Shown here one piece after another: positions 33,854 to 48,597 of a stretch of DNA of 64,000 nt (positions within the stretch are counted from its first letter, which is position 1; each line of letters begins with the position of its first letter). The notes under the pieces were generated by a model that saw only the letters and a program-made list of their open reading frames with translations, did not search any database and had not been told where the DNA came from. The stretch is from Pseudomonadota bacterium (GTDB lineage Bacteria; Pseudomonadota; Alphaproteobacteria; Reyranellales; Reyranellaceae): positions 1-64,000 of the forward strand of contig JAEZIF010000355.1 in the NCBI GenBank assembly GCA_023416135.1, read 5' to 3'. Both the position numbers and the translations under genes were made by a program.

Positions 33854-35062
33854 CTACAGGCCCAAAACCGCCTTGGCGATGATGTTGCGCTGGATCTCGT
33901 TCGATCCCGCGTAGATCGTCGAGGCGCGATTGTTGAGATAGAGCGGCATGGCCGTGATGCCCCACTCCGGCGTCACCGTCGGCTCGTTGTGGCCCAGCAT
34001 CCGCGCCTCGGGCTCGAAGGGCGCTGCGTACCAGGCGAGCGCCTCGACACCCAGATGATCGAGCTTCTGCAAGGTCTCGCTGCCGCGGATCTTCATGGCC
34101 GACGAGACCGCGCCCGGGTTCTTGCCGCGGCTCAGGTCCGACAGGACCTGCATCTCGATCATCTCCAACGCCTGGATCTCGATCTCCGCCTCGGCCAGCC
34201 GCTCGGCGAAGGTGCGCTCCTCGATCAGGCGACCGTTGCCGTCGGCCGCTTCCTCTCGGGCGATGCGGCGGATGTCCTCGATGCGGGCATAGAGGTTGGG
34301 CGTGTAGCCCTCGCCGCCGCGCTCGAACTCGAGCAGGTACTTGGCGACCGTCCAGCCGGCATTCTCCGGGCCGATGCGGTTTGCCACCGGCGTGCGCACA
34401 TTGTCGAAGAACACCTGGTTGACCTCGTGGTCGCCCGCCAGGGTGACGATCTGCTTTACCGTGAGGCCCGGCGACTTCATCGAATCGATCAGCACGAAGG
34501 AGATGCCGTCCTGCGGCTTGCCTTCGGTCGAGGTACGCACCAGGCAGAACATGTGGTCGGCGACATGCCCGCCGGTCGTCCAGATCTTGGTCCCGTTGAT
34601 CACGTAGTCGTCGCCATCGCGCTCGGCGCGCGTCTTGAGGCTGGCGAGGTCGGAACCCGAGCCCGGCTCGGAATAGCCCTGGCAGAAGATGATGTCGCCG
34701 GACACGATGCGCGGCAGGTACTTGGCTTTCTGCTCCGGCGTGCCGAACTTCATGATCACCGGGCCGACCATGCGCAGGCCCATGGCGAAGATGCGCGGTG
34801 CGTCGACGGCGATGCACTCGCGGGCGAAGATGTAGCGCTGGGTCGCGCTCCAGCCGGTGCCGCCGTATTCCTTGGGCCAGGTCGGTGCCGACCAGCCGCG
34901 CTTGGCCAGCACCTTGTGCCAGCGCATGCCGGCCTCGACCTCGGCGAACACGCCGCCGGTCTTGCGGCCGGCCTCGCGTAAGTCGTCCGTAAGGTTCTCG
35001 TCGAGGAAGCGGCGCACCTCGTCGCGGAAGGCTTCGTCCTGCGGGCTGAGGGCCAAGTCCAT
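33854..35062 (-). CDS. Acyl-CoA dehydrogenase
   Basis: A 402-residue acyl-CoA dehydrogenase. Signatures are the FAD-binding segment FCQGYSEPGSGSDLASL and GTKIWTTGGHVADHMFC, the mid-domain LEFERGGEGYTPNL, and the C-terminal YAGSNEIQRNIIAKAVLGL of this family. The start at 35062 is chosen because it carries a strong ribosome site (GGAGGAAATAC) and begins MDLALSPQDEAFRDEVRRFL; the ORF could be extended by nine residues without support. It oxidises an acyl-CoA at the alpha-beta position. It sits nine bases upstream of the PPTase gene on the same strand, so cotranscription is possible. A role in supplying an acyl or amino-acid precursor to the cluster cannot be excluded, but this type is common in the genome of such organisms. 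Confidence 0.92.
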   Translation of the reverse strand: MDLALSPQDEAFRDEVRRFLDENLTDDLREAGRKTGGVFAEVEAGMRWHKVLAKRGWSAPTWPKEYGGTGWSATQRYIFARECIAVDAPRIFAMGLRMVGPVIMKFGTPEQKAKYLPRIVSGDIIFCQGYSEPGSGSDLASLKTRAERDGDDYVINGTKIWTTGGHVADHMFCLVRTSTEGKPQDGISFVLIDSMKSPGLTVKQIVTLAGDHEVNQVFFDNVRTPVANRIGPENAGWTVAKYLLEFERGGEGYTPNLYARIEDIRRIAREEAADGNGRLIEERTFAERLAEAEIEIQALEMIEMQVLSDLSRGKNPGAVSSAMKIRGSETLQKLDHLGVEALAWYAAPFEPEARMLGHNEPTVTPEWGITAMPLYLNNRASTIYAGSNEIQRNIIAKAVLGL

Positions 35063-35195
35063 GTATTTCCTCCGGGCAATCCGTCCCAAAAGCTAGCGGC
35101 GTCCGCACAACTGAGTCCAGCGCGCGGCTGGCCGGGGCTTCCGATGGGCGGTATGGTTCTTGCCTAGTCTTCGGCATCCGCCCGCGGAGTCGCCC

Positions 35196-36116
35196 ATGGC
35201 CAAGCTTTTGCGTCGTGCCGCCCTCAGTCTCCTCGTCGCCTTCTCGGCGAGTGCGCCCGCGTTCACTCAGGACAAGAAGGAAGTCGACCTGGCGCTGGTG
35301 CTGGCGATCGACATCTCGGGCAGCATCGATCCCGACGAAGCCAGGCTGCAGCGCGACGGATATGTCCAGGCGTTCCGAGACCCGGTGATCGTCAAGGCGA
35401 TCCTGGGCGGCAGCCACGGCCGCATCGCCGTCGCCTACTACGAATGGTCGGACGCCTGGGTGCAGCGTCTGCTGATCGACTGGACGCTGCTCGATTCGGA
35501 AGCCGCGATCATGTCCTTCACGACGCGGCTGTCCAACGCCCCGATCTCGATCGCTCGGCGCACCTCGATCAGCGGCGCCATCCGATACGCCATTCCGCTG
35601 TTCGGCCGCAATCCCTACGAGGCCGAGCGCAAGGTCCTGGACGTTTCGGGCGACGGGTCGAACAACGACGGCGGGCTGGTCACCGACATGCGCTACGAGG
35701 CGCTGAAGGAGAAGATCGTCATCAACGGCCTGCCGATCATGAACGACCGCCCAAACCCGTTCGGCTTCCCGAGCGAAACCGACCTCGACAAGTACTACCT
35801 GCACTGCGTCACCGGTGGGCCGCGGTCCTTCGTCGAGGTCGCCACGAATTTCGAGGACTTCCCCCGCGCCGTGCGCAAGAAGCTCCTGCAGGAGGTGGCG
35901 AACATCGGGCCCGACTTCGGTCCCGTGAACGACTTCGACGTCGGGCTGGAACGGCTTGCCGACGGCGTCCAACTCGCCCAAAGCGGCCGGCGGCCGGTTC
36001 GCGCCGAAGACGACTACACCAAGTTCGTGCGGCCGGAGTACGAACTCGGCTGCGACATCGGCGAGCGGCGCAGCCGCGAGTTCTGGCAGCGCCGCTTCGG
36101 CGTCACGCCCGACTGA
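35196..36116 (+). CDS. DUF1194 secreted protein with von Willebrand A-like fold
   Basis: A 306-residue exported protein: signal peptide MAKLLRRAALSLLVAFSASA ending near AFTQDK, then a domain starting VDLALVLAIDISGSIDPDEA. The D-x-S-G-S motif is the metal-ion-dependent adhesion site of von Willebrand type A domains, and the DVSGDGSNNDGG strand is the DUF1194 hallmark. Such proteins are common in alphaproteobacteria, function unknown; binding of a partner through a metal site is likely. Start 35196 has GGAG upstream. It is divergent from the acyl-CoA dehydrogenase gene. Confidence 0.88.
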   Translation: MAKLLRRAALSLLVAFSASAPAFTQDKKEVDLALVLAIDISGSIDPDEARLQRDGYVQAFRDPVIVKAILGGSHGRIAVAYYEWSDAWVQRLLIDWTLLDSEAAIMSFTTRLSNAPISIARRTSISGAIRYAIPLFGRNPYEAERKVLDVSGDGSNNDGGLVTDMRYEALKEKIVINGLPIMNDRPNPFGFPSETDLDKYYLHCVTGGPRSFVEVATNFEDFPRAVRKKLLQEVANIGPDFGPVNDFDVGLERLADGVQLAQSGRRPVRAEDDYTKFVRPEYELGCDIGERRSREFWQRRFGVTPD

Positions 36117-36147
36117 TGCCTCAGGTCGATTCGTTGAGCGGATAGTC

Positions 36148-36427
36148 TTAGCGGATGAAGCCCGCGAAGCGCGCGACCTTGTCGTAGAGGCCGCGGGCGC
36201 GGACATTGTGCTGCTGCGTCAGCCACTCCCTGTCCACGCACCTGCTCGTCGACGAAAAGGTCGGCGAGGTAGCAGACCTCGTCGACCCAGACATTGGTGT
36301 GGAAGAAGAAGTGGGCGATGCAGACGACCCGGCCGTCGAGCCGCGCGGCAAGACCGTGCAGGTCCTTCGCCGCCATCAGGCGCCGCCAGACGTGATCGTA
36401 AGTGGCGTCGGGCAGCGTCCGCTCTTA
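36148..36427 (-). pseudogene. GNAT acetyltransferase remnant
   Basis: On the minus strand the frame from about 36427 reads ERTLPDATYDHVWRRLMAAK, then VCIAHFFFHTNVWVDEVCYL and FVDEQVRGQG. This is the core of a GNAT N-acetyltransferase up to the acetyl-CoA loop. The frame then breaks near 36240, and the last part in another frame (EWLTQQHNVRARGLYDKVAR then FAGFIR, stop 36148-36150) is the usual GNAT C-terminus. About 15-20 residues of the helix between the two parts are missing. A stop just upstream removes the N-terminus (about 50 residues). No start or ribosome site is seen. This fills the 394-base space between the DUF1194 and DUF1428 genes. Confidence 0.65.
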
Positions 36428-36510
36428 GGAGGTGTTGTACACGATGGCGAGCGGTTGCCAAGCGGCCGAAGCGGCGTGATCTCGATAATGTTCCGCTGTA
36501 ACGCTGCCGA

Positions 36511-36867
36511 TCAGAACTTCACCAGCGTCTTGAAGCCGCCGTAGGCCATCCGCTTCATGTCGAACGGCATCTCCTTGGGCATGCCCTTCATCAGTCGCTC
36601 GTCCTTCATCACCTTGGCATTGACCTTGTCGCGATGGGCGCGCGACTTGTAGACGATGTAGGAGAACACCACCGTCTCGCCGGGCTTGGTCTTGGCGAGC
36701 TTGGGGAACGGCAAGCCCATCTTCACCTTGAGGTCGTCGCCCACGCATTCGCGGTAGTCGAGCGCGCCGTGATCCTTCCACACCGTGGCGGCACGGGTCG
36801 CCATCTTCTTGTAGATCGCGAGCTTCCTCTTCGGCACGACGAGGACGAAACCGTCGACATAGGACAT
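36511..36867 (-). CDS. DUF1428 family protein (YbaA-like)
   Basis: A 118-residue protein: MSYVDGFVLVVPKRKLAIYK, ALDYRECVGDD and SYIVYKSRAHRDKVNAKVM, PFDMKRMAYGGFKTLV. These are the conserved blocks of the DUF1428 (YbaA) family, which has a dimeric ferredoxin-like alpha/beta barrel fold. Function is unknown. The ATG is preceded by GGGAG with good spacing. It is transcribed divergently from the broken MFS gene. No partner is evident. Confidence 0.9.
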   Translation of the reverse strand: MSYVDGFVLVVPKRKLAIYKKMATRAATVWKDHGALDYRECVGDDLKVKMGLPFPKLAKTKPGETVVFSYIVYKSRAHRDKVNAKVMKDERLMKGMPKEMPFDMKRMAYGGFKTLVKF

Positions 36868-36999
36868 GATGCAACTCCCAACGCTTAACCTGAGAGTTAA
36901 GCGATAGGGAAATGCACAACATGTGTCAATCAGGTGTCATCCCCAACGCTTCGGCCTGCGCCGCAACGAAGGCCATCCGTGCCACCGCATGGTCGGCCG

Positions 37000-38240
37000 A
37001 TGAACGCACCGACTGGTTTCTTCGGCTGGCGCGTCGTCGCCGGCGCTTTCGTCCTGGCCGTCTTCGGCTGGGGCCTGGGTTTCTATGGGCCGCCGGTCTA
37101 CCTGCATGTCGTGCACGAGGCGCGCCAGTGGTCGGTCGTGCTGGTCTCGGTGGCCGTCACCCTGCACTTCCTGATCGGTGCCGTGGCTGCCGGCGATCTA
37201 TCGGCGCTTCGGTTTGCCCACCGTTACCAAAGGCGGGAGCGCTGTTGCTCGCCATCGGCGTGATGGGCTGGGCCGTGGCGCGCGAGCCATGGCAACTCCT
37301 GCTGGCGACCGTGCCGAGCGGCGCGGGCTGGGTGGCGATGGGCGCCGCCGCCGTCAACGCCATCATCGCGCCGTGGTTCATCCACAAGCGGCCAGCGGCG
37401 CTCTCTATAGCCTACAACGGCGCCAGCATCGGCGGCGTGATCTTCTCGCCGCTGTGGGTTGCCGCCATCGCCTGGCTCGACTTCCCTTTCGCCGCGGCGA
37501 TCATCGGCACGGCCATGCTGGTGACGGTGTGGCTGCTGTCCGACCTGGTCTTCTCCCGTACACCCGACAGCATGCGCCAGATGCCCGACGGGCAAGCCTC
37601 GGACGCGGCGCCCGCAGCGACGGCCTCCGCACCGTCCTTGCCGGGTAGCCTGCTGTGGCGCCATCGCGCCTTCCTGACGCTGGCCGCGGCGATGGCACTC
37701 GGGCTGTTCGCCCAGATCGGCCTGATCGCCCATCTCTTCTCCCTGCTGGTGCCTGCACTCGGCGAGCAGGCTGCGGGCATCGTCATGGGATTGGCGACGG
37801 CGAGCGCGATCGCCGGCCGCACCGCCGTCGGCTGGCTGATGCCGGTCGGCAGCGACCGCCGCCTGTTCGCCTGTGCGAGCCACGTCGTGCAGATCGCGGG
37901 GTCGCTCGCCCTGCTGCCGGCCGCCGGGGACAGCGTCGTACTTCTGGTCGCGGGCGTGCTTCTGTTCGGCGCCGGCATCGGCAACACGACCTCCCTGCCG
38001 CCTCTGATCGCCCAGGTCGAGTTTACTCGGGCCGATGCCCAGCGCGTCGTGCCGCTGATCGTCGCTATCGGCCAGGGCACCTATGCCTTTGCTCCGGCAG
38101 CCTTCAGTGCCTTGCGCTCGTCCTCGATCCACGAGACGGCAGCCGTCGCCATCGCTGCGGCGGTCATCCAGGGGCTGGCGGTTGCGGCCTTCCTCGCCGG
38201 GCGAAGTCGGGCGCCGTCATTAGCACTGGCAAGGCCCTGA
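37000..38240 (+). pseudogene. MFS transporter gene broken by two frame changes
   Basis: The N-terminus, MNAPTGFFGWRVVAGAFVLA to about 37185, is in one frame. A short stretch LPAIYRRFGLPTVTK (37187-37231) is in the second frame. The rest, GALLLAIGVMGWAVAREPWQ to 38240, is in the third. Joined they give an about 410-residue major facilitator protein (motif R-R-F-G in the loop, then twelve predicted helices in total). The first break lacks about eight bases within helix 2 as judged from spacing, and the second is repaired by removing one A from the AAA run at about 37229. It looks like an inactivated oxalate/formate-antiporter-type MFS gene. The last 77 bases overlap the end of the convergent LysR gene. 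Confidence 0.72.
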
Positions 38241-39105
38241 GCCGCTTGGCGGCGAACTCGACGAAGGCGTCGATCTTGGGCGCGCGATGGGCGCGTCCCT
38301 TGGTGACGAGATGCACAGGCAAGGGCGGCGTCTCCCACGCCTGCAACAGGCGCACCAGCTTGCCCAACGCCAGTTCGTCGGCGACCTGATAGGACAGGAG
38401 CTGCGCCACGCCGCGGCCCTCGCGCGCGGCGCGCAGCCGGGTCTCGACATCGTCGACGCGCAACCGTCCCATCAGGCGGGGAGCAGTCCTCAGGCCGGCG
38501 AAGCTCCACTCCCTGTTGGCGCGCACCGTTCCCAAAATTGCCTCATGCTGCACCAGGTCGCCGGGCGCGCGCGGCGTGCCGCGACGCTTGAGATAGGCGG
38601 GGCTTGCCACCCACAGCCGCCGCACCTGGCCAACCAGCCGCGCCGACAGGGTCGAATCGGCGAGAGGGCCGATGCGCAGCGCGACGTCGATGCCCTCATC
38701 TATGAGATCGATGTTGCGGTCGTTCAGCATCAGCTCGACCTCGACGCCAGCCTGGGCGTCGAGGAAGCGCGCCACGATGGACGCGATGTGGCGGCGGCCG
38801 AACTGCACCGGGGCCGTGATCCGGAGCAGCCCGCGCACCGGCGCCTCGCGTGCCCCGGCCGTCGCCGCCTCGTAGTCGGCCGTCAGGCTGCGCGCCTTGT
38901 CGTAGAAGGCGCGGCCGGCTTCCGTGGGTGCCAGCCGCCGCGTCGTGCGGTCGACCAGCCGCACGCCGATGCGGTCTTCCAGCGTCGCCAGCGCGCGCGT
39001 GACGGCAGGGGGCGAACGGTGCAGTCGCGCGGCGGCACGCGCCAGGCTCCCCTCCTCCACGATGCGCACGAAGATCGCGAGCTCGTCCAGCCGGTCCATG
39101 TCCAT
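38164..39105 (-). CDS. LysR family transcriptional regulator
   Basis: A 313-residue LysR-type regulator. The winged helix-turn-helix is at residues 1-65: DELAIFVRIVEEGSLARAAA, then LHRSPPAVTRALATLEDRIG and VRLVDRTTRRLAPTEAGRAF. The effector domain begins near 90 (RGLLRITAPVQFGRRHIASI). It belongs to the CrgA/PA-like subgroup with the segment MLNDRNIDLIDEGIDVALRI. It is divergent from the GFA gene at 39195 and likely controls it and the PNPOx-like gene; the shared intergenic region is 89 bases. Two start ATGs lie six bases apart (39105, 39099). Its 3' end overlaps the broken MFS gene by 77 bases. Confidence 0.92.
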   Translation of the reverse strand: MDMDRLDELAIFVRIVEEGSLARAAARLHRSPPAVTRALATLEDRIGVRLVDRTTRRLAPTEAGRAFYDKARSLTADYEAATAGAREAPVRGLLRITAPVQFGRRHIASIVARFLDAQAGVEVELMLNDRNIDLIDEGIDVALRIGPLADSTLSARLVGQVRRLWVASPAYLKRRGTPRAPGDLVQHEAILGTVRANREWSFAGLRTAPRLMGRLRVDDVETRLRAAREGRGVAQLLSYQVADELALGKLVRLLQAWETPPLPVHLVTKGRAHRAPKIDAFVEFAAKRLRALPVLMTAPDFARRGRPQPPAPG

Positions 39106-39194
39106 TATTCCATAAACTGGAAGAGTGTTTTGTACATTGATGATCTTCCTGCCGCAATCCGCCGGACTTAGTTTCATGGGCAACGGAGGACCTT

Positions 39195-39590
39195 ATGCTG
39201 ACCGGAAGCTGCCTGTGCGACGCCGTCGCCTACGAGGCCGATGCCCCTCTCGAGCGCATCGTCCATTGCCACTGCCGAATCTGCCGCAAGGCGCACGGCA
39301 CCGCCTTCTCGTCGGTCACCGCCGTGCCGCGCGAGAAATTCCGCTGGATCCGTGGCCGGGACGGGCTCGGCGCCATCGAATCCTCGCCCGGCAAGTTCCG
39401 GCACTTCTGCAAGCAGTGCGGATCGCACATCATGGCCGAGCGCGTCGCCGAGCCCGTCGTGCTGCTGAGACTCGGTTGCCTCGACACACCGGTCACCGGT
39501 CGCCCGCAGATCCATATCTGGCGGTCCGATGCCGCCGCCTGGTACGACCCCAAGCAGCAGTTCCCCGAGAAACCGCAAGGTCTGACATGA
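39195..39590 (+). CDS. GFA family zinc protein (glutathione-dependent formaldehyde-activating-like)
   Basis: A 131-residue GFA-fold protein. The zinc ligands are CLCDA near residue 6-8, HCHCRICRKAHG with C-x-C-x-x-C, and FCKQCGSH, the normal set for the two zinc sites of the CENP-V/GFA family. The family is named after the S-hydroxymethylglutathione synthase Gfa, although most members have unknown activity. A ribosome site GGAGG precedes the ATG. Its stop overlaps the start of the next gene by four bases, so both proteins are made together. Confidence 0.92.
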   Translation: MLTGSCLCDAVAYEADAPLERIVHCHCRICRKAHGTAFSSVTAVPREKFRWIRGRDGLGAIESSPGKFRHFCKQCGSHIMAERVAEPVVLLRLGCLDTPVTGRPQIHIWRSDAAAWYDPKQQFPEKPQGLT

Positions 39591-40510
39591 GCCCGCAGGA
39601 CGGATCGGCTTTTCTCGCCTTCCACGAGGACGAGCTCAGGGCGCAGGCGCTGGCCGGCCATCAGCGCGGCGGCCGCGCCGCCATCCGGCCGTTCATGCCC
39701 GATCAGCATCGCGATTTCTTCGCGCGCCTGCCTTACCTCTTCGTCGCCACGCTGGATGCCGGCGGCTGGCCGATGGCATCGGTGCTTACCGGCCCCGGCG
39801 GGTTCGTCCAATCGCCCGATCCGGCGACGTTGCGCATCGCCACCCTGCCGGCATCGGACGACCCCGCCGCGTCGACGTTCGTGGCCGGCGCCGAGATCGG
39901 CATGATAGGCCTTGACTTCACCACGCGGCGACGCAACCGCGCCAACGGCCGGTTGGTTTCGGTCGACGACGGGCTCACCGTCGCGATCGCCCAGAGCTTC
40001 GGCAATTGCGCGCAGTACATCCAGACGCGCGAACCTTCGCCGCGCACTGTCACCGGCGCGCCGGCTGAGCGTCTCGACCACCTCGACGACGCGGCACGCG
40101 CTCTGATCGCCACCTCCGATACCTTCTTCGTTGCCAGCCGGTCACGCACCGGAATCGGCGAAGGCGGCCTCGACATGTCGCACCGTGGCGGCAGGCCGGG
40201 TTTCGTCGCCGTGATGGGCAATACGCTCGCCATCCCCGACTTCCGAGGCAACCGCTTCTACAACACGCTGGGCAACCTCCTGGGCGAGCCGCGCGCCGGC
40301 CTGCTGTTCATCGATTTCGCCTCCGGCGACGTCCTGCAGCTCCAGGGCCGGGCGGCGATCGACTGGCATCCAGACGGCAGCGGCCCGGCTGGCGCGGAGC
40401 GGCTGTGGCGGGTCGAGATCGCGCACGCTTGGCGGCGCCGCGGCGCCTTTCCCTTCACCTGGCGCTTCGGCGAGTACGCGGCGACCACTCTGGCGACCGG
40501 TACCTGGTGA
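39587..40510 (+). CDS. Pyridoxamine 5'-phosphate oxidase-like flavin-binding protein
   Basis: A 307-residue PNPOx-like split-barrel protein. The segment FFARLPYLFVATLDAGGWPM in its first third and the second repeat SDTFFVASRSRTGIGEGGLD, DMSHRGGRPGFVAVMGNTLA, PDFRGNRFYNTLGNLLGEPR match the FMN-binding split barrel family. The last third, GDVLQLQGRAAIDWHPDG and WRVEIAHAWRRRGAFPFTWR, is also typical. The substrate is unknown; some relatives are fused to a ferredoxin reductase domain, which is absent here. It is translationally coupled to the upstream GFA gene (ATGA). Confidence 0.86.
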   Translation: MSPQDGSAFLAFHEDELRAQALAGHQRGGRAAIRPFMPDQHRDFFARLPYLFVATLDAGGWPMASVLTGPGGFVQSPDPATLRIATLPASDDPAASTFVAGAEIGMIGLDFTTRRRNRANGRLVSVDDGLTVAIAQSFGNCAQYIQTREPSPRTVTGAPAERLDHLDDAARALIATSDTFFVASRSRTGIGEGGLDMSHRGGRPGFVAVMGNTLAIPDFRGNRFYNTLGNLLGEPRAGLLFIDFASGDVLQLQGRAAIDWHPDGSGPAGAERLWRVEIAHAWRRRGAFPFTWRFGEYAATTLATGTW

Positions 40511-40513
40511 GCG

Positions 40514-40951
40514 TCAGTCCCTCGCCTTGCGCAGTCGCGCCGCCATGGCTTCCATCGCCAGCAAATAGGAGTCTACGCCGAACCCTGCAATCATGCCGAC
40601 GGCGGCTTCGGCCGTGACCGAGCCGTAGCCGCGCTTATCGATGTTGGTCATGTGGATTTCGATGGCCGGGGCGTTGATCGACCTCAGGCAGTCGCGCAGG
40701 GCGTGGCCGGCATGCAGGAAGCCCGCCGGATTGAACAGGACGCCGTCGATGTTCGCCCGGTCGGCCCGGTAGATCGCCGACACCGCCTCGCCCTCGGTGT
40801 TGGTGTAGAGAATGTCCAGGTTGACACCGAGCTGGCGCGCCCGCCGACGCAGGATGGCGTCGAGTTGCTTGGCTGAAGTCGTGCCATAGAGCTCAGGTTG
40901 ACGGCGGCCCAGATACTCCATGTTGGCGCCCTGGATCAGCAGCAGCTTCAT
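40514..40951 (-). CDS. Type II 3-dehydroquinate dehydratase-like protein, divergent
   Basis: A 145-residue protein with the flavodoxin-like fold of type II dehydroquinases. Residues line up as Asn10 in QGANMEYLG, Arg17, Tyr22 in ELYG, Asn74 in LFNPAGFLH, and His100 in EIHMTNIDKRG. In AroQ the third block is normally NPGAYTHTS and the fourth EVHLSN; here the substrate-binding side is altered (AGFLHAG, MTN), so it may act on another compound. Some divergent relatives belong to catabolic pathways. The ATG at 40951 has GGAGTG upstream; a GTG two codons before is a weaker choice. It converges with the PNPOx-like gene, four bases apart. Confidence 0.78.
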   Translation of the reverse strand: MKLLLIQGANMEYLGRRQPELYGTTSAKQLDAILRRRARQLGVNLDILYTNTEGEAVSAIYRADRANIDGVLFNPAGFLHAGHALRDCLRSINAPAIEIHMTNIDKRGYGSVTAEAAVGMIAGFGVDSYLLAMEAMAARLRKARD

Positions 40952-41099
40952 TGACACTCCGGTGAGACACGCGGCAGGTCCCCCAGGGGCCTGCCACCAA
41001 CGCTGGCCGAAGTCTAAAACAATTCTCGTACGAACTGATAGCGTCTCGAAGTTGAGGCTCGCTACGGAGAATTTCCTGCAGCCAAGACTTTCTGCAGGT

Positions 41100-42551
<1,452 letters not shown>

Positions 42552-42587
42552 TGGCTTGACCTCTCCCCTCTCGTTGTCCGACAGCCG

Positions 42588-47228
<4,641 letters not shown>

Positions 47229-47384
47229 CGAATCCTGCCCTGTGTCCCCCCGGCGCAGTCCCCCCGGGAACCGTGTCGTTATCGGCCATTATTAGCCCGG
47301 CGGCTACGCCCGACGAAAGCAATTGTTGCGACGCAAAAGTCGCTGTAATTTCGAATGGGGCCTGACTCGGGGGAGTTGAGAAAG

Positions 47385-47675
47385 ATGTCGTTTCCGTCGT
47401 TCCGTCGCCCGGCGATCTGCATGGCGGTCTTCGTCTTGGCCGGACTGTCGGCTTCCGCCTGCTCGCCGACGCCCAGCGTGGCGACGGCCTGGACCGGGCC
47501 GGGCTGGTATCTGCAGAAGAACAACCCGATCCAGCTCTCAGGCAACTCGTATTTCGGCGGCCCGTGGACCTACGACAAATGCGAGGAAGAGCGCATCAAG
47601 CAGCCGCCGGAGACGGCGACTCAGTTGCTGTGCGTCCGCGAGAACCGCAGGCCGGACGTCTTCGGTCGGTCCTGA
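47385..47675 (+). CDS. Small lipoprotein, hypothetical
   Basis: A 96-residue protein with a lipoprotein signal (MSFPSFRRPAICMAVFVLAG, then LSASAC with Cys27 as lipidated residue). The mature part is about 70 residues, polar, and includes GPGWYLQKNNPIQLSGNSYF, GGPWTYDKCEEERIK and two Cys that could pair. Function is unknown. The ATG at 47385 is chosen because GGGGGAG lies upstream; an alternative ATG 30 bases earlier would add a polar leader before the signal. It is divergent from gltB and converges with the metallo-beta-lactamase gene (stop at 47703). Confidence 0.75.
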   Translation: MSFPSFRRPAICMAVFVLAGLSASACSPTPSVATAWTGPGWYLQKNNPIQLSGNSYFGGPWTYDKCEEERIKQPPETATQLLCVRENRRPDVFGRS

Positions 47676-47702
47676 CGGTAGCGCGGGCCTGCGCCTCGCT
47701 CC

Positions 47703-48494
47703 TTACTCGGCCGGCGGCACGTCCAATCTGACGACAATGCCCTCCAGCGGCTTCGACGGCGCTGGATAGCGTTTCATCACCAGCGGGTCGTGGCCGGGGA
47801 TGATGTGCTGTGGCGACTCCGCCAGCGCCCGCAACTTGTCGTAGCCCTCGATCGTGTCGCCGACATGGAAGGTCGTCGGAAAGACGCGGCCGCTCTCCAT
47901 GTGCTCGTAGTAGTGGCTGCAGTCGGAGGCCAGCACCAGCCAGCCGCGCGCCGTCGCCACGCGCACGCATTGCAGCCCCATCGTGTGGCCGCCGACGTGA
48001 TGCACGCTGAGGCCGGACGCCAGCTCGGCGGAGCCGGCGTGGAAGCGCACGCGACTGCCGAACACGAGCCGCACCATGCCGACGACGTCCTCGACCTCGT
48101 AGCCATGGTTGAAGCGACCGTGGCGCATGTAGCGGCCGGTGGCGAAGTTCATCTCCAGGTCCTGCAGATGGAACTCGGCCGCGGGAAAGTCGAAGAACGT
48201 CCCGGCATGGTCATAGTGCATGTGGGTGATGACGACATCCTTCACCGCCTTGGCGTCGACGCCCATCAGCGCCAGGCCCTCGGTCGGTGTGCGCAGGAAG
48301 GTGCGCTTGCGCTTCTGCGCCATGGCCTCGGTGAAGCCGGTATCGACCACGACGGTCCGATTGGCGTTGCGCACCAGCCAGACAAAGTAGTCCATCGGCA
48401 TGGGCGCATCGTGCGGATCGCCACCGATGAAATGCGAGGCGCGCATGGCATCGCGCGTGGCGTATCGGATGGCGAAGACTTCGTAGGTTTCCAT
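47703..48494 (-). CDS. Metallo-beta-lactamase fold hydrolase (lactonase-like)
   Basis: A 263-residue MBL-fold enzyme. Zinc ligands are visible in THMHYDHAG (HxHxDH), VHHVGGHTMG (His), ASDCSHYY (Asp) and PGHDPLV (His). It begins METYEVFAIRYATRDAMRAS, as in AHL-lactonase-like members that have a short N-terminal strand. The substrate is unknown; N-acyl homoserine lactonase or another ester or thioester hydrolase is possible. It is divergent from the TctC pseudogene at 48598. The ribosome site is weak (GGGACC). Confidence 0.86.
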   Translation of the reverse strand: METYEVFAIRYATRDAMRASHFIGGDPHDAPMPMDYFVWLVRNANRTVVVDTGFTEAMAQKRKRTFLRTPTEGLALMGVDAKAVKDVVITHMHYDHAGTFFDFPAAEFHLQDLEMNFATGRYMRHGRFNHGYEVEDVVGMVRLVFGSRVRFHAGSAELASGLSVHHVGGHTMGLQCVRVATARGWLVLASDCSHYYEHMESGRVFPTTFHVGDTIEGYDKLRALAESPQHIIPGHDPLVMKRYPAPSKPLEGIVVRLDVPPAE

Positions 48495-48597
48495 GGTCCC
48501 GGTGCCAATTCTTGCTTGAAAGCGAGTGTTCCGGCGGACATCGTCGGCAACAAGCAAAAACGCCGCGAAAGACCGCGGACCGATGGGAGGAACGACG

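Noticed and set aside
47703..48494. Glyoxalase II (GloB) for the MBL-fold gene
   Set aside because: The C-terminal glutathione-binding domain is missing and the second metal segment differs; lactonase-like or unknown hydrolase is safer.
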